Shown piece by piece: positions 25,911-34,029 of a stretch of DNA of 64,000 nt. This DNA is from Deltaproteobacteria bacterium (GTDB lineage: Bacteria; Desulfobacterota; GWC2-55-46). The notes below the pieces were generated by a model that saw nothing but the letters and a program-made list of their open reading frames with translations, was not told where the DNA came from and did not search any database. Numbering within the stretch: position 1 is the stretch's first letter; every line of letters begins with the position of its first letter. Where the stretch lies: assembly GCA_016234935.1 (NCBI GenBank), contig JACRNL010000009.1, positions 40,765 to 104,764 of the forward strand. Direction: 5' to 3'. Made by a program: the position numbers and the translations under genes.

Positions 25911-27311
25911 TCACTGGCTCCGCTTAGGGGCTTGTATCCCGGGTGAAAGGACGCCGGTTGAATAGTTAAGCTCCAAAATTGCAAGCTGAAGGTCGTAAGA
26001 TGAGTTCATAAGCGACCTCTGGGCTGAGATGAGCGTACTGTCCGCGTCTATAACGTCAACGGTGGTCGCGATGCCGAATTTGAACTGTTCAAAGACCATC
26101 TTGTAGTCCTCTTCGGCAAAGGAAAGCTGTTTTTTGTAGGCGTCTATCACGGCCCTTGCCGACTCGATGCTGTTGTACGCCTGCCTTACCTCGACCTCGA
26201 TGTCCCTCATGAGGGAATGCCTTCTCAGCTCAGATTCCCTGAGTTTGCTCCTTGCCTCGGAAAGCTCGGCCTTCCTCAGGCCGCCTTCAAAAAGCGGATA
26301 GCTCAGGACAACGGACGCATTGACCGAATCCTCCACGAGAAAGGCCGTCGTGGGATTCTGCTTTTTCCAGTCATAAGCGCCCTCCAAACGAACAGAGGGC
26401 AGGAAGTTGCCCTTTGCGTAAGTGATGCCCTCGCCGGCGAGCTTCTGGTCAAGGACGCTCCCTTTGTAATCCAGTCTGTTTTCATACGCGGTTTTAATGA
26501 GCGCCTCCTCAGAGGCGTTGGCCGCGGTGAAGGCCTCCGGCTCAACCACGTTTAAATCCTCGGTCACGTTCAGCGTCCTCTTTAAGAAGCTCTTGGCGTC
26601 CCTTATCGCGCTTTCGGCCCTTATAAGCTCGGCCTCGCCGTTTGCGGTCTCAGCCTCGGCGCGAAGGACCGCCGACCGCGTCACCTCTCCCACTTTGAAG
26701 CGCGCTGTCGCGACCTTCCTTCTCTCCTCGGCCCTTTTAAGGGCGGCCCTTTTTATCTCCATATCCTTTTGCGACTTCAGCACCGAGAAGAATGCGCGCG
26801 CCGCCCGGAGCATGGCCGACTGTCTCGCGTAACCGAGGGTTGCGCCGCTCTTTTCAAGGCGCATCCGCGCCAGCCTTCTGGCGCTCCACTCGGTGCCGCC
26901 GGTGTAGAGGGGCTGGGTAATCTTGAGATCAAACCTCGCGGAATCATCAGGCTGGGTGACGAGACTGCCGGAAACCTTTCTGTCGCTGTATTTCGTGATG
27001 CCGGTCTCGGCGGTAATCCTCGGCAGGAAGGTCGAAAGGGCCTTGTCCACGCTGGCCTGGGCCTGGGCGACACCCTCTCCGGCGATCCTTATATCATCGC
27101 CGGCCAACAGGGTCATCTTCCACACGTCTTCAAGAGTAAGCGTCATTTCCGCCGCCGTTCTTACGCCGCCGGCCGGCTCTTCGGCCAAGACCTTTCGCGC
27201 GTCAATGAAAAACGCCGTTAAAAGGCAGATAAAGATGAAGTTGAAAAATACCGCATTGCCAAAGGGCCTTTTCAAGGCCGGCTTGAAGTTTTGCGGGCGC
27301 CTGCCGTTCAT
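25911..27311 (-). CDS. outer-membrane efflux channel, TolC family
   Basis: 466 aa from the ATG at 27309-27311: signal sequence (NAVFFNFIFICLLTAFFIDARKVLA region), then two OEP repeats rich in long helices (LTLEDVWKMTLLAGDDIRIA; YAKGNFLPSVRLEGAYDW; YNSIESARAVIDAYKKQ). The frame stays open into tetR, but the ATG at 27311 has AAGGGGAAG just upstream. That Shine-Dalgarno sequence is part of an R2 unit. Confidence 0.9.
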   Translation of the reverse strand: MNGRRPQNFKPALKRPFGNAVFFNFIFICLLTAFFIDARKVLAEEPAGGVRTAAEMTLTLEDVWKMTLLAGDDIRIAGEGVAQAQASVDKALSTFLPRITAETGITKYSDRKVSGSLVTQPDDSARFDLKITQPLYTGGTEWSARRLARMRLEKSGATLGYARQSAMLRAARAFFSVLKSQKDMEIKRAALKRAEERRKVATARFKVGEVTRSAVLRAEAETANGEAELIRAESAIRDAKSFLKRTLNVTEDLNVVEPEAFTAANASEEALIKTAYENRLDYKGSVLDQKLAGEGITYAKGNFLPSVRLEGAYDWKKQNPTTAFLVEDSVNASVVLSYPLFEGGLRKAELSEARSKLRESELRRHSLMRDIEVEVRQAYNSIESARAVIDAYKKQLSFAEEDYKMVFEQFKFGIATTVDVIDADSTLISAQRSLMNSSYDLQLAILELNYSTGVLSPGIQAPKRSQ

Positions 27312-27315
27312 ATCT

Positions 27316-27342
27316 TCCCCTTGAAGGGATTCAACCCCCTTC
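27316..27342. repeat. R2 unit supplying the ribosome-binding site of the TolC-family gene
   Basis: CCCCTTGAAGGGATTCAACCCCC between tetR and the channel gene. Its 3' arm (AAGGGG on the coding strand) lies 6-8 bases before the ATG. Confidence 0.7.
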
Positions 27343-27372
27343 CCGCGAATAAAGCGGCCTGACCGCGTCAGG

Positions 27373-28014
27373 TCAATCACCATTTTTAACGCCATTAAAA
27401 AATATGTCCACAAAAGCGTCGACCACTTCATCCGCTTCCCACTTGAAATATTTCTTATACCCGTAAAGCTCCTGCGATAATGAATAGTATAGCACCATGC
27501 CGGTGAAGGCGCGCGCCGCTATGGCCGGGTCCACAGGGCGGAAAACGCCCTCGTCTACAAGCCCCTTTATGCGCTCTTTAATGAACTGGAACAGCTCAAG
27601 CCCCTTGGTCTTTATGAACATCTCCGAGAGGTTCTGCTTCTCAAGCGCGCTGAAGGTCAGCAGGCGCATGAAAGACGAGTCCTTACGGTTCGCGGTTATA
27701 ATGTAGTATGCCGCGGCGCGGAACATATCGCGCCCCTTTTTGTCCTTGATGAAGTTTATGAGGAGATGCTGTCCTGAATCGTCCGTGCACCTTGCGTCGA
27801 TTATGGCCTTGTAAAGTTCTTTCTTTTTGGCGAAATGCTTGTATATGACCGCCTCGCTGATATGGGCCTTGGCCGCTATCTCGCGCGTGGTTGTCCCTTT
27901 GAAGCCGTTTTTGGCGAACAGGGCCGCGGCCACGTTGACTATCTGCCACCGCCTCTGCTCGCCGCTCATCCTCTTCCCGGGGCTTTTCTTGTCCTTTTTC
28001 TTTGCCGGTTTCAT
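27373..28014 (-). CDS. TetR/AcrR-family transcriptional regulator
   Basis: 213 aa from the ATG at 28014: basic N-terminus (MKPAKKKDKKS), HTH domain (about 25-70, TTREIAAKAHISEAVIYKHFAKK) and a ligand domain of about 140 residues. It is the first gene of the efflux operon, so it probably represses tolC-MFP-RND and itself. The ATG at 28041 is possible but neither start has a clear Shine-Dalgarno sequence. Confidence 0.88.
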   Translation of the reverse strand: MKPAKKKDKKSPGKRMSGEQRRWQIVNVAAALFAKNGFKGTTTREIAAKAHISEAVIYKHFAKKKELYKAIIDARCTDDSGQHLLINFIKDKKGRDMFRAAAYYIITANRKDSSFMRLLTFSALEKQNLSEMFIKTKGLELFQFIKERIKGLVDEGVFRPVDPAIAARAFTGMVLYYSLSQELYGYKKYFKWEADEVVDAFVDIFFNGVKNGD

Positions 28015-28022
28015 AATTTGTA

Positions 28023-28036
28023 AGTAAGTGCTCACT
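28023..28036. promoter_or_regulatory. candidate TetR-family operator
   Basis: Near-palindrome AGTAAGTGCTCACT placed at the 5' end of the tetR gene. Position fits autorepression; binding is inferred. Confidence 0.4.
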
Positions 28037-28214
28037 ATCATACAGCCGAAGACCGGTTTTTGTCAAGCGCGAAGGCATTGCGGCAAAACTCGCAGCGCAA
28101 GGCTTCAACCTCGCTGTTTTTCAGCTTAAAGGCAGGCAAGGCTGAAGCCTCGCGCTGCTTTTTGTATGCCGTAATCAGGCGAGAGCGCCGCAAAACAGCG
28201 AAGCTAAAACCTTG

Positions 28215-28247
28215 CCATGCCCCCGCTTGAGACATGCGGGGGCATGG
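28215..28247. repeat. R1 unit, perfect 12-bp-arm hairpin
   Basis: CCATGCCCCCGC - TTGAGACAT - GCGGGGGCATGG. The rest of the gap (28060-28210) holds degenerate inverted repeats of the type GCGAGGCTTNNACCGAGCCTCGC, also seen at 29500-29530, 53930-53970 and 63500-63522. No gene is supported. Confidence 0.75.
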
Positions 28248-28307
28248 TTTTTTTCGTCCTTTTATTGCGGCATCAGCACGGCGGAAAAAGCGCGGCAGGG
28301 ATTTTAT

Positions 28308-29342
28308 TCATTTTTTCGTTTCGAATGCCGAGGAATAACGGACTTCACCTTTATCGTCAACGATCAATGCGGCTACGCCCTTCAGCCTTTCAACGAGCTT
28401 CATGCCCTCGTCAGCGCCGAGGACGAAGACCGCCGTGGAAAGCCCGTCAGACGTCATAGTGTCCGGCGCAAGGATGGTCACGCTCTGGACGCCCCTTGCG
28501 GGCTTGCCTGTTCTGGGATTTATGATGTGATGATAGAGGACTCCGCCCTTCATGAAGTATCTCTCGTAATCGCCTGATGTAGATATGGAAATGTTCGAAA
28601 GCGGCAGCTTCGCGATTAGTTTTTCCTTGTTGCGCGGATGCTTGATGCCGATTTCCCAAGGTTTGCCCTCTTCATTAAGGCCCTGCACGCGCATATCCCC
28701 GCCTGCCTTGACAATGGCGTTCTTTATGCCCAATTTGTAAAGTGTCTGCGCCGCCATGTCAACGGCATACCCCTTGGCAATGGCGCCAAGCCCCATGGCC
28801 ATGCCGCGCTTTTTCAGAAAAACCGTCCTTTTAACAGCATCTATCTCAATGTTTTTGTAATTAATCAGAGGCAATATTTTTTTTATCTCTTCATCTGTCG
28901 CCACCCTCTCATGGCCTGGCCTGAAGTCCCATAAGCCGCGCATCCCTGCCCAGGTCACGTCAAAAGCACCGTTAGACAAGTCGGATATTGTAATTGACGC
29001 GCTTATGACCTTGAAAAGCTCATCCGGCACTGTTACGGGTTTGATACCAGCGTTTTTGTTTATATTAGAGACGTGCGTTCCCTCTATCCATTCGCTCATC
29101 TCCTTTTCTATGCGGTCCATCTCTGAGGTGACAGCGTCAAAACCCTCTTTGGCCCGCGCCTCGCTCTCCGCGATGACTGTCATCTCCAGGTCCGTGCCCA
29201 TTATAACCGTATTTTTCTTGAAGACCGCGGCAGATGAAGGGGTGGAAAACACAATGAACGGCAGAAGGCTGACAATGAAAATCGCGGATATATCGAAACT
29301 GCGGTAATCACGAGTTTTTACTGAAGCCGACTTAGAGAGCAT
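28308..29342 (-). CDS. apbE: FAD:protein FMN transferase (ApbE family)
   Basis: Attaches FMN from FAD to threonine or serine residues of exported proteins. 344 aa from the ATG at 29342: N-terminal signal/anchor (about 14-35), then the ApbE core with VIMGTDLEMTV, DVTWAGMRGLWDF, GAIAKGYAVD (about 190), INPRTGKPARG and DGLSTAVFVLG. Frame-open residues upstream of 29342 are encoded by R4 repeats and are not thought to be translated. It is downstream of the DUF3570/DUF4266/TlpA genes. No Na+-NQR or other known flavinylated target is in the window. Confidence 0.9.
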   Translation of the reverse strand: MLSKSASVKTRDYRSFDISAIFIVSLLPFIVFSTPSSAAVFKKNTVIMGTDLEMTVIAESEARAKEGFDAVTSEMDRIEKEMSEWIEGTHVSNINKNAGIKPVTVPDELFKVISASITISDLSNGAFDVTWAGMRGLWDFRPGHERVATDEEIKKILPLINYKNIEIDAVKRTVFLKKRGMAMGLGAIAKGYAVDMAAQTLYKLGIKNAIVKAGGDMRVQGLNEEGKPWEIGIKHPRNKEKLIAKLPLSNISISTSGDYERYFMKGGVLYHHIINPRTGKPARGVQSVTILAPDTMTSDGLSTAVFVLGADEGMKLVERLKGVAALIVDDKGEVRYSSAFETKK

Positions 29343-29390
29343 CGTTAAATGATAGCAAAATCTTGATACGTTGGCAATAAAGCCTGCCTT

Positions 29391-29449
29391 TCTTGAAAGA
29401 AAGGTGCTGCGCACGGCTAAAGCCTGCCTTTCTTGAAAGAAAGGCAGGC
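29391..29449. repeat. two R4 palindromes upstream of apbE
   Basis: AGCCTGCCTTTCTTGAAAG at 29391 and a full GCCTGCCTTTC...GAAAGGCAGGC palindrome at 29422-29449, with GTGCTGCGCACGG between them and CCCAAAGAACTTTAATTT after. Confidence 0.75.
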
Positions 29450-29552
29450 CCAAAGAACTTTAATTTCTAAGACCACGCTTGAAAGGAAGAATAACTCGTA
29501 GCGCGAGGCTTTTACCGAGCCTCGCCGTTTTTCCCGCAGTTTTTAATTAGAA

Positions 29553-29588
29553 ACAAAAAACCGCCTCTCTGTTGACAGAGAGGCGGTT
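29553..29588 (-). terminator. intrinsic terminator of the TlpA-DUF4266-DUF3570 operon
   Basis: AACCGCCTCTCTG, 4-base loop, CAGAGAGGCGGTT, followed by T residues on the minus strand. It lies 26 bases past the DUF3570 stop, so apbE may have its own promoter or rely on read-through. Confidence 0.85.
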
Positions 29589-29613
29589 AAATTAAACCAA
29601 GATAATCATATTG

Positions 29614-30822
29614 TTACAGTAAAAGCCTTAGCCCGGCCATAAAAATATGCGCATTACCGCTTATGGACTCTGTGTAGAACTCGTACTTGCCCTCAAGCGA
29701 TCCGTTCTTTATCCATGCCGAGGGATCTTTCTTGTTGTCCTTGAAATTATAGACGAGCTTTGCGCCTGCGAGGTTTGTATTAAAGCTCTTTATCTGCGGC
29801 GAGGCTGATTTAAACTCGTCCGTTGCAACGGGCGCGTCCTTATGGAAGAACGCCTTAGACTGTGTGTAATATCTGTAATCAAGCCTCATGAGCCACTCGT
29901 CCGAAAAGTACTTGTAGTATTCTATCTCGGCGGTATTTGAGCGTATATCCCAGGAGTCTTTGTAGTAGCGGTACTGAAAATGCACGGATGCCCGGTCGAG
30001 TAAGCCGAAGCGCGGGTTGGAGAAGTAATGGTTCACTCCAGCGAGGTAGGCGTTCCTGTTCCTTTTGCCGGGGAAGTTTTCGTACTCGCATGTGGCCGAC
30101 AGCGCCGTGCATGTGGAAGCGGCCACGCCGCCAATGGGAACGAGCCTGATTCCCTCGGACTCAAACCCGCGCGAATTGGTCCTTGAGTAGCCTATCTGCG
30201 CCGCAGTGTTAGGTGAAAGGAGCTGCGTTACGCCCGCGAAGTAGTTATCGGTCGTCCTGTCACGGCTGCCGTTCATGAATGCGCCGGAGATGGTATCCAT
30301 GTTCCTTGAATATCCGAGCGTTACGGTAGTGTTCTTGTCAAAAAGGTCCTTCTTAAACGTTAACGTAGGGGTCTTTGAGGTGTAGTCTTTTTCGCGGCTG
30401 TAATCAAGGTAAGCCTCGACGCCGACTATGTTATTGAAGTTATGAGTAACGCCGGCGAGGAGGTCGTGCCTTGTGTCCCTTCCGCCGCCGTTTGAGGCCG
30501 CGCTTGACGCGCCGGAGACCGCCGCGACCGCGCGGGAATTGTTCTTGGTTAACGAATTACCGCCGCCTTCTCCCCCTTCCCCGCCGAAGCTCGGATTTAT
30601 GAGGTCTATGTTATATTTGACGTAACCTGACGTGTTCAGGTCAAAGTCCTTGTTCAACGCGAACAGCTCGGTATAGACCGTAACGCCGTTATTGAAGCTG
30701 TGGATGTAACTCTGTGCAATAGCGTAGTCCTCTGCTCTGGAGACAGCGGCGGCAGACAGGATAGTTGCGAAAGCCAACACGGACAAAGCGGCCTTTTTGC
30801 ATGAGAACTTAATTGCACCCAC
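29614..30822 (-). CDS. DUF3570-family outer-membrane beta-barrel protein
   Basis: 402 aa with a signal peptide (residues 1-30, cleaved near VSRAEDYA), then alternating amphipathic strands with many aromatic and Gly residues, ending in HIFMAGLRLLL, a typical barrel C-terminus. A Gly/Ser/Asn-rich loop (about 80-110) is striking. Assigned to DUF3570 by overall pattern and by its DUF4266 and ApbE neighbours. It overlaps the DUF4266 gene by 14 bases, so translation is probably coupled. Function unknown. Confidence 0.8.
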   Translation of the reverse strand: MGAIKFSCKKAALSVLAFATILSAAAVSRAEDYAIAQSYIHSFNNGVTVYTELFALNKDFDLNTSGYVKYNIDLINPSFGGEGGEGGGNSLTKNNSRAVAAVSGASSAASNGGGRDTRHDLLAGVTHNFNNIVGVEAYLDYSREKDYTSKTPTLTFKKDLFDKNTTVTLGYSRNMDTISGAFMNGSRDRTTDNYFAGVTQLLSPNTAAQIGYSRTNSRGFESEGIRLVPIGGVAASTCTALSATCEYENFPGKRNRNAYLAGVNHYFSNPRFGLLDRASVHFQYRYYKDSWDIRSNTAEIEYYKYFSDEWLMRLDYRYYTQSKAFFHKDAPVATDEFKSASPQIKSFNTNLAGAKLVYNFKDNKKDPSAWIKNGSLEGKYEFYTESISGNAHIFMAGLRLLL

Positions 30823-31027
30823 AGCCGCCTCCGCTTACCCCGAAGCTGCCTGAGCTGCCTTCGCGGGTGCCCAGAAAGTGCTCGCGAACGGCCTTTTCTT
30901 CCTTATTATAATCAAACTGCATGATGGGATCAGCCAGATGCTCCCTCTCATAGGGCTGCACGCGGGCACACCCGTATGAGCCTGCGATGACAACACACAT
31001 GAGCATGGCGTAAAATACTCTCTTCAT
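30809..31027 (-). CDS. DUF4266 small lipoprotein with C-terminal Cys motif
   Basis: 72 aa: signal with lipobox VIAGSYGCAR, conserved REHLADPIMQFD segment and a tail SGGGCGCN. The two closely spaced cysteines at the extreme C-terminus invite metal, haem or thiol chemistry, but none is shown. It is between the thioredoxin-like gene and DUF3570, a conserved neighbourhood. It overlaps the barrel gene. Confidence 0.8.
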   Translation of the reverse strand: MKRVFYAMLMCVVIAGSYGCARVQPYEREHLADPIMQFDYNKEEKAVREHFLGTREGSSGSFGVSGGGCGCN

Positions 31028-31083
31028 ACAGTCCTCTTATTTGCAAATGCGGCCTGTTTATCAACACCAACCGCGCAAGCGGC

Positions 31084-31596
31084 CTACTTCTTCAGCAAGG
31101 CATCAATCTCTTCAGACCATTTGGCGGGGTCTGATTCATTGTAGCCAAAATGAACGTGACGGACTATGCCTTGCCTGTCGATTATGTAGGATGTGGGCAT
31201 CGCCGCCGCGCCGTAAGAGGCTACGGCCTTTGCGTCCATATCGAGAAGCACTATCAATCTTTTACTGATGTTTCCCATACCAATAAGAAATTCCTCGGCG
31301 CGCGGCCTTCTCTTGTCTATGTTTACAGCCAGAACGACCACATCCCTGTCCTTCACGCCGTTAATGAACCTGTTCAATTCCGGCAGCTCTTGCTTGCACG
31401 GGGAGCACCAGCTTGCCCAGAAGTCGAGAAATACCACCTTGCCCTTGAATTCGCCAAGCCTGACCGTCTTGCCTTCGAGGTTCTGGAGCGTAAACTCAGG
31501 GGCCACATCGTTTATACGGGCGGCCAGCGCCGGCGTTGCAATAAAGGCGGCCAGAAAAAGAACTACTAATATCTTTATTGAATGCTTTTTCATGTC
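31084..31596 (-). CDS. TlpA/ResA-like periplasmic thioredoxin-fold protein
   Basis: 170 aa from the ATG at 31596 with signal peptide (IKILVVLFLAAFIATPALAA). The AhpC-TSA/Redoxin fold carries the active site DFWASWCSPCKQELPE, and VNIDKRRPRAEEFL and AMPTSYIIDRQGIV are typical of the ResA/TlpA branch. Probably keeps cysteines of a partner reduced, plausibly those of the adjacent DUF4266 protein. It is the first gene of this cluster. Confidence 0.88.
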   Translation of the reverse strand, partial: DMKKHSIKILVVLFLAAFIATPALAARINDVAPEFTLQNLEGKTVRLGEFKGKVVFLDFWASWCSPCKQELPELNRFINGVKDRDVVVLAVNIDKRRPRAEEFLIGMGNISKRLIVLLDMDAKAVASYGAAAMPTSYIIDRQGIVRHVHFGYNESDPAKWSEEIDALLKK

Positions 31597-31708
31597 AGGA
31601 GTAACTTCTTTCTTTAAAAATATATACATACTGCCCGGATCCTTACCGGCTGATAAACCGCTGAATATAATATATCGCTGAAGATTAAAAGAAGATTAGA
31701 AAAAGAGT

Positions 31709-31767
31709 TTACTTCAAATTTGAAGCAACTTATAGACATTGACATAACATTGCATTTTAAGTAAATT
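31709..31767 (+). promoter_or_regulatory. perfect palindrome and promoter in the divergent tlpA / hydrolase intergenic region
   Basis: CTTCAAATTTGAAG (31712-31725) is a perfect 14-bp palindrome, extending to 31709-31728 with one mismatch pair. Downstream lies TTGACA (31739-31744), 17 bases, then TAAATT (31762-31767). A start at about 31774 would make the hydrolase mRNA essentially leaderless. The palindrome could serve both directions. Confidence 0.5.
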
Positions 31768-31775
31768 ATCAATTT

Positions 31776-32507
31776 ATGGAAAAGACATTTTTCGAGCAAA
31801 ACGGCCTGAATTACGAATGGTTGGGCCAGTCTACTGTAAGGATAACCAACGGCAGCGGCTTTACCATCTACATAGACCCTGTCTTTCTTGACGAAAACCC
31901 GCCAAAGGCCGGCCTTATCCTGATAACTCACCACCACGTAGACCACTGCCTGCCGGAATACTGCGATGCCATACGCGATAAAAAGACAAAAATAGCAGCA
32001 TTTCATGATAGTTACATCAAATACTGCGTAAAAGACATTAAAGGCGTCCGCACCGTCAAGGTCGGCCAGACAATAGAGTTGAGCGGCATTAGAATCACCG
32101 GGGTGGAGGCTTACACAAAGCGGGGCTTTCACACAAAAGGCGAAGGTTGCGGCTTCTTGATTGAATGGGGCGGCAGGAGGATATACTTTTCAGGCGATAC
32201 CTCGCGGATACCTGAAATGGCGGAGCTGAAAGCAATAGACACCGCCATAATGGCCATAGCCGACAACGCCTATGCCATTGATGCAAAAGACATTATCGAA
32301 GCCGTAAAGGAATTAAAACCCAAACTCTTCATACCCGTCCATTATACCCCTATTGACGAGCCGGACCCAATCCTTAATAATTTCGACCTATCCACCAAAG
32401 ACCCCCGTTTTTTCACCAGGAAAGAAGACCCGATGGATTTGCTTTCAGACCTTGAAGGCGCCAGCATAGAAGTGACGGCGCTGAAGAAGATCGGTAAAGG
32501 CATTTAA
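31776..32507 (+). CDS. metal-dependent hydrolase, metallo-beta-lactamase fold (UlaG/UPF0173-like)
   Basis: 243 aa with metal ligands in LITHHHVDHCLPEY (about 50) and a later YFSGDTSRIPE (about 140) and FIPVHYTPID (about 188). It lacks the long inserts of RNase J or glyoxalase types and most resembles the UPF0173/UlaG lactonase-like group. First plus-strand gene of the window. There is no Shine-Dalgarno sequence before its ATG and the predicted promoter abuts it. Confidence 0.85.
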   Translation: MEKTFFEQNGLNYEWLGQSTVRITNGSGFTIYIDPVFLDENPPKAGLILITHHHVDHCLPEYCDAIRDKKTKIAAFHDSYIKYCVKDIKGVRTVKVGQTIELSGIRITGVEAYTKRGFHTKGEGCGFLIEWGGRRIYFSGDTSRIPEMAELKAIDTAIMAIADNAYAIDAKDIIEAVKELKPKLFIPVHYTPIDEPDPILNNFDLSTKDPRFFTRKEDPMDLLSDLEGASIEVTALKKIGKGI

Positions 32508-32521
32508 CGGGATACGGCCGC

Positions 32522-32547
32522 TTCCCCTTGAAGGGGCTGAGCCCCAG
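32522..32547. repeat. R2 unit between convergent hydrolase and DHC genes
   Basis: CCCCTTGAAGGGGCTGAGCC in the 47-base convergent gap; could help end transcription from both sides. Confidence 0.7.
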
Positions 32548-32554
32548 CCCTCTC

Positions 32555-33163
32555 TTACTTCGCCGGTATCTCCACACTGTCTTCGTCAAAGTCGCCCTCA
32601 GCCCCCTTTGGGTGGCAGGCGCCGCAGTTGGAGAAGGAGTTGATGGATGGTCTTTTAAATACGCTCTTTTGTATCTTCCTGTGCTCGCGGATAATGAAGG
32701 GCTGTTCCGTTATCCTCGCCGGAACGGACGGGGCTGACCATGACAATATCCTTCTTGCCCATTTCGAGTCTGTCTTTTCAGCGGAATGTTCGTAAAAATA
32801 GCTGAGCAGATCGTCCTTTATCTTATCCTCAAGCGAAAGGTTCTCTCCGAAGTGCTTGTCTGAATTCTGTATTACCGCCTCCCATGACCTTAGAGGCAGA
32901 AGGCCGGGGTGATAAAGGAAGTGGCAGGAAGAACATTCCTGTTTGTAAAGAGCGCTTTCAGGGAAGGGCGCCCTGTTTTTATCCTTGTTCTGCTGCGCGC
33001 GAATAATATCATGTCTTTCCCCCTCCTCTTCATGGTCTCCGCTGCGCCGCTTGACCGCTTCATGCCTTTCCTCTTCGGCATGGGAAACCCACGGGACAGA
33101 AAGCGAGAGGGCCGCCACTGACAGGATGGCCGCCATTATCAAGCTCTTTTTATCAATCTTCAT
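32555..33163 (-). CDS. diheme cytochrome c (DHC family)
   Basis: 202 aa with signal peptide (AAILSVAALSLSVPWVSHA), a charged His/Glu-rich linker and two c-type haem sites: CSSCH (about 96, followed by FLYHPGLLPLRSW) and CGACH (about 183, after RPSINSFSN). DHC proteins pass electrons to SHP from a cytochrome b. Its C-terminal third is paralogous to that of the cytochrome b fusion at 34.0-35.2 kb. Confidence 0.9.
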   Translation of the reverse strand: MKIDKKSLIMAAILSVAALSLSVPWVSHAEEERHEAVKRRSGDHEEEGERHDIIRAQQNKDKNRAPFPESALYKQECSSCHFLYHPGLLPLRSWEAVIQNSDKHFGENLSLEDKIKDDLLSYFYEHSAEKTDSKWARRILSWSAPSVPARITEQPFIIREHRKIQKSVFKRPSINSFSNCGACHPKGAEGDFDEDSVEIPAK

Positions 33164-33350
33164 TATCTTCCTCCTTAATTAGCAAGTTGCGCGCGCTATG
33201 CCGGTATCAGGCCGTTATCTTAATTACGGCCGGGCGAGGTTAAGGCCGCGTAAAGCTATAATCGGCAAAGCCGGAGACACTCGCTGCGGCGCAAACAGAC
33301 TTTAAAGCCTTGACAGCCCCATTCCCTTTGCAGTGCGCAGCGCCTGCAAA

Positions 33351-33794
33351 TCACAGGGACGTCAGGTATGCTATAAAATCACCCTTTTCCTTCGCGGTGC
33401 ACTCTCTTTCAAGGACGTTGTGGCAGTTCCTCTTAAACCACTTCTCCACCTTCATCGCATCCGTGAAGCGCTCTTTGTTCGCCGCAGGGCTTATCGGTTC
33501 CAATATCTTGCCTACCGGGGTCTTCCCGCGGGTTAAGGGGTTTGACGTGTGGCAGCCGGAGCATGACCTTTCTTCCTTTTTTGCGGAATGTACGCGTTTC
33601 ATGTTAAAAAACCTCTTCCCTTCCCCGGCGCTGAATGTCTTTACGCCCGGGTCGTTCCTGCGCGCCTCAGTCAGCAGGGAATTAACATACTCCTGCATTT
33701 GCGCGTTCAGCACGGTCGCCGCCTGCGAGATTGCCGCCCCTCCAAGAACAACCGCCGCTGCCGCACCGATACCGGCCAACCTGCGTTTCATCAA
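33351..33794 (-). CDS. SHP-type monohaem cytochrome c (DUF1924)
   Basis: 147 aa with signal peptide (GIGAAAAVVLGGAAISQAA) and one haem site, CSGCHTSNPLTRGKTPVGK. This matches the sphaeroides haem protein/DUF1924 family, whose haem has a labile ligand and binds oxygen or NO. The cysteines in NCHNVLEREC near the C-terminus are also typical. It lies between the cytochrome b fusion and DHC genes. Confidence 0.87.
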   Translation of the reverse strand: MMKRRLAGIGAAAAVVLGGAAISQAATVLNAQMQEYVNSLLTEARRNDPGVKTFSAGEGKRFFNMKRVHSAKKEERSCSGCHTSNPLTRGKTPVGKILEPISPAANKERFTDAMKVEKWFKRNCHNVLERECTAKEKGDFIAYLTSL

Positions 33795-33860
33795 ACATAC
33801 CTCCTTTTTCTTTTATTTAATACCGGCAACCTGACAAGCCGCTCAAAACATGTCCCCCAG

Positions 33861-33902
33861 GCCTGCCCTCGCGTGTCTAAAGCGGGGGCTTTAAGCGGGG
33901 AA
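33861..33902. repeat. R1 repeat upstream of the SHP gene
   Basis: GCCTGCCCTCGCGTGTCTAA then AGCGGGGGCTTTAAGCGGGG. It is in the 235-base gap between the cytochrome b fusion gene and SHP. Confidence 0.75.
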
Positions 33903-34029
33903 GCCCCGGATACGCAATAATCAATCATCAATGAACAATTGTCAGGCTTCGCCCCATTGCTCCCGTGTTCATTGCTTATTGTCAAATGTTCATTGACCCG
34001 GCGGCGGATGGAGCGCTTGAGGCAGCCCG

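Noticed and set aside
28308..29453. Longer ApbE start at 29453
   Set aside because: The extra residues are coded by R4 repeats; the ATG at 29342 leaves a normal signal sequence.
30809..31027. DUF4266 protein ending GGGCGCN as a RiPP precursor
   Set aside because: It has a lipoprotein signal and a conserved mid-region, and no maturase or transporter lies nearby; a lipoprotein role is simpler.
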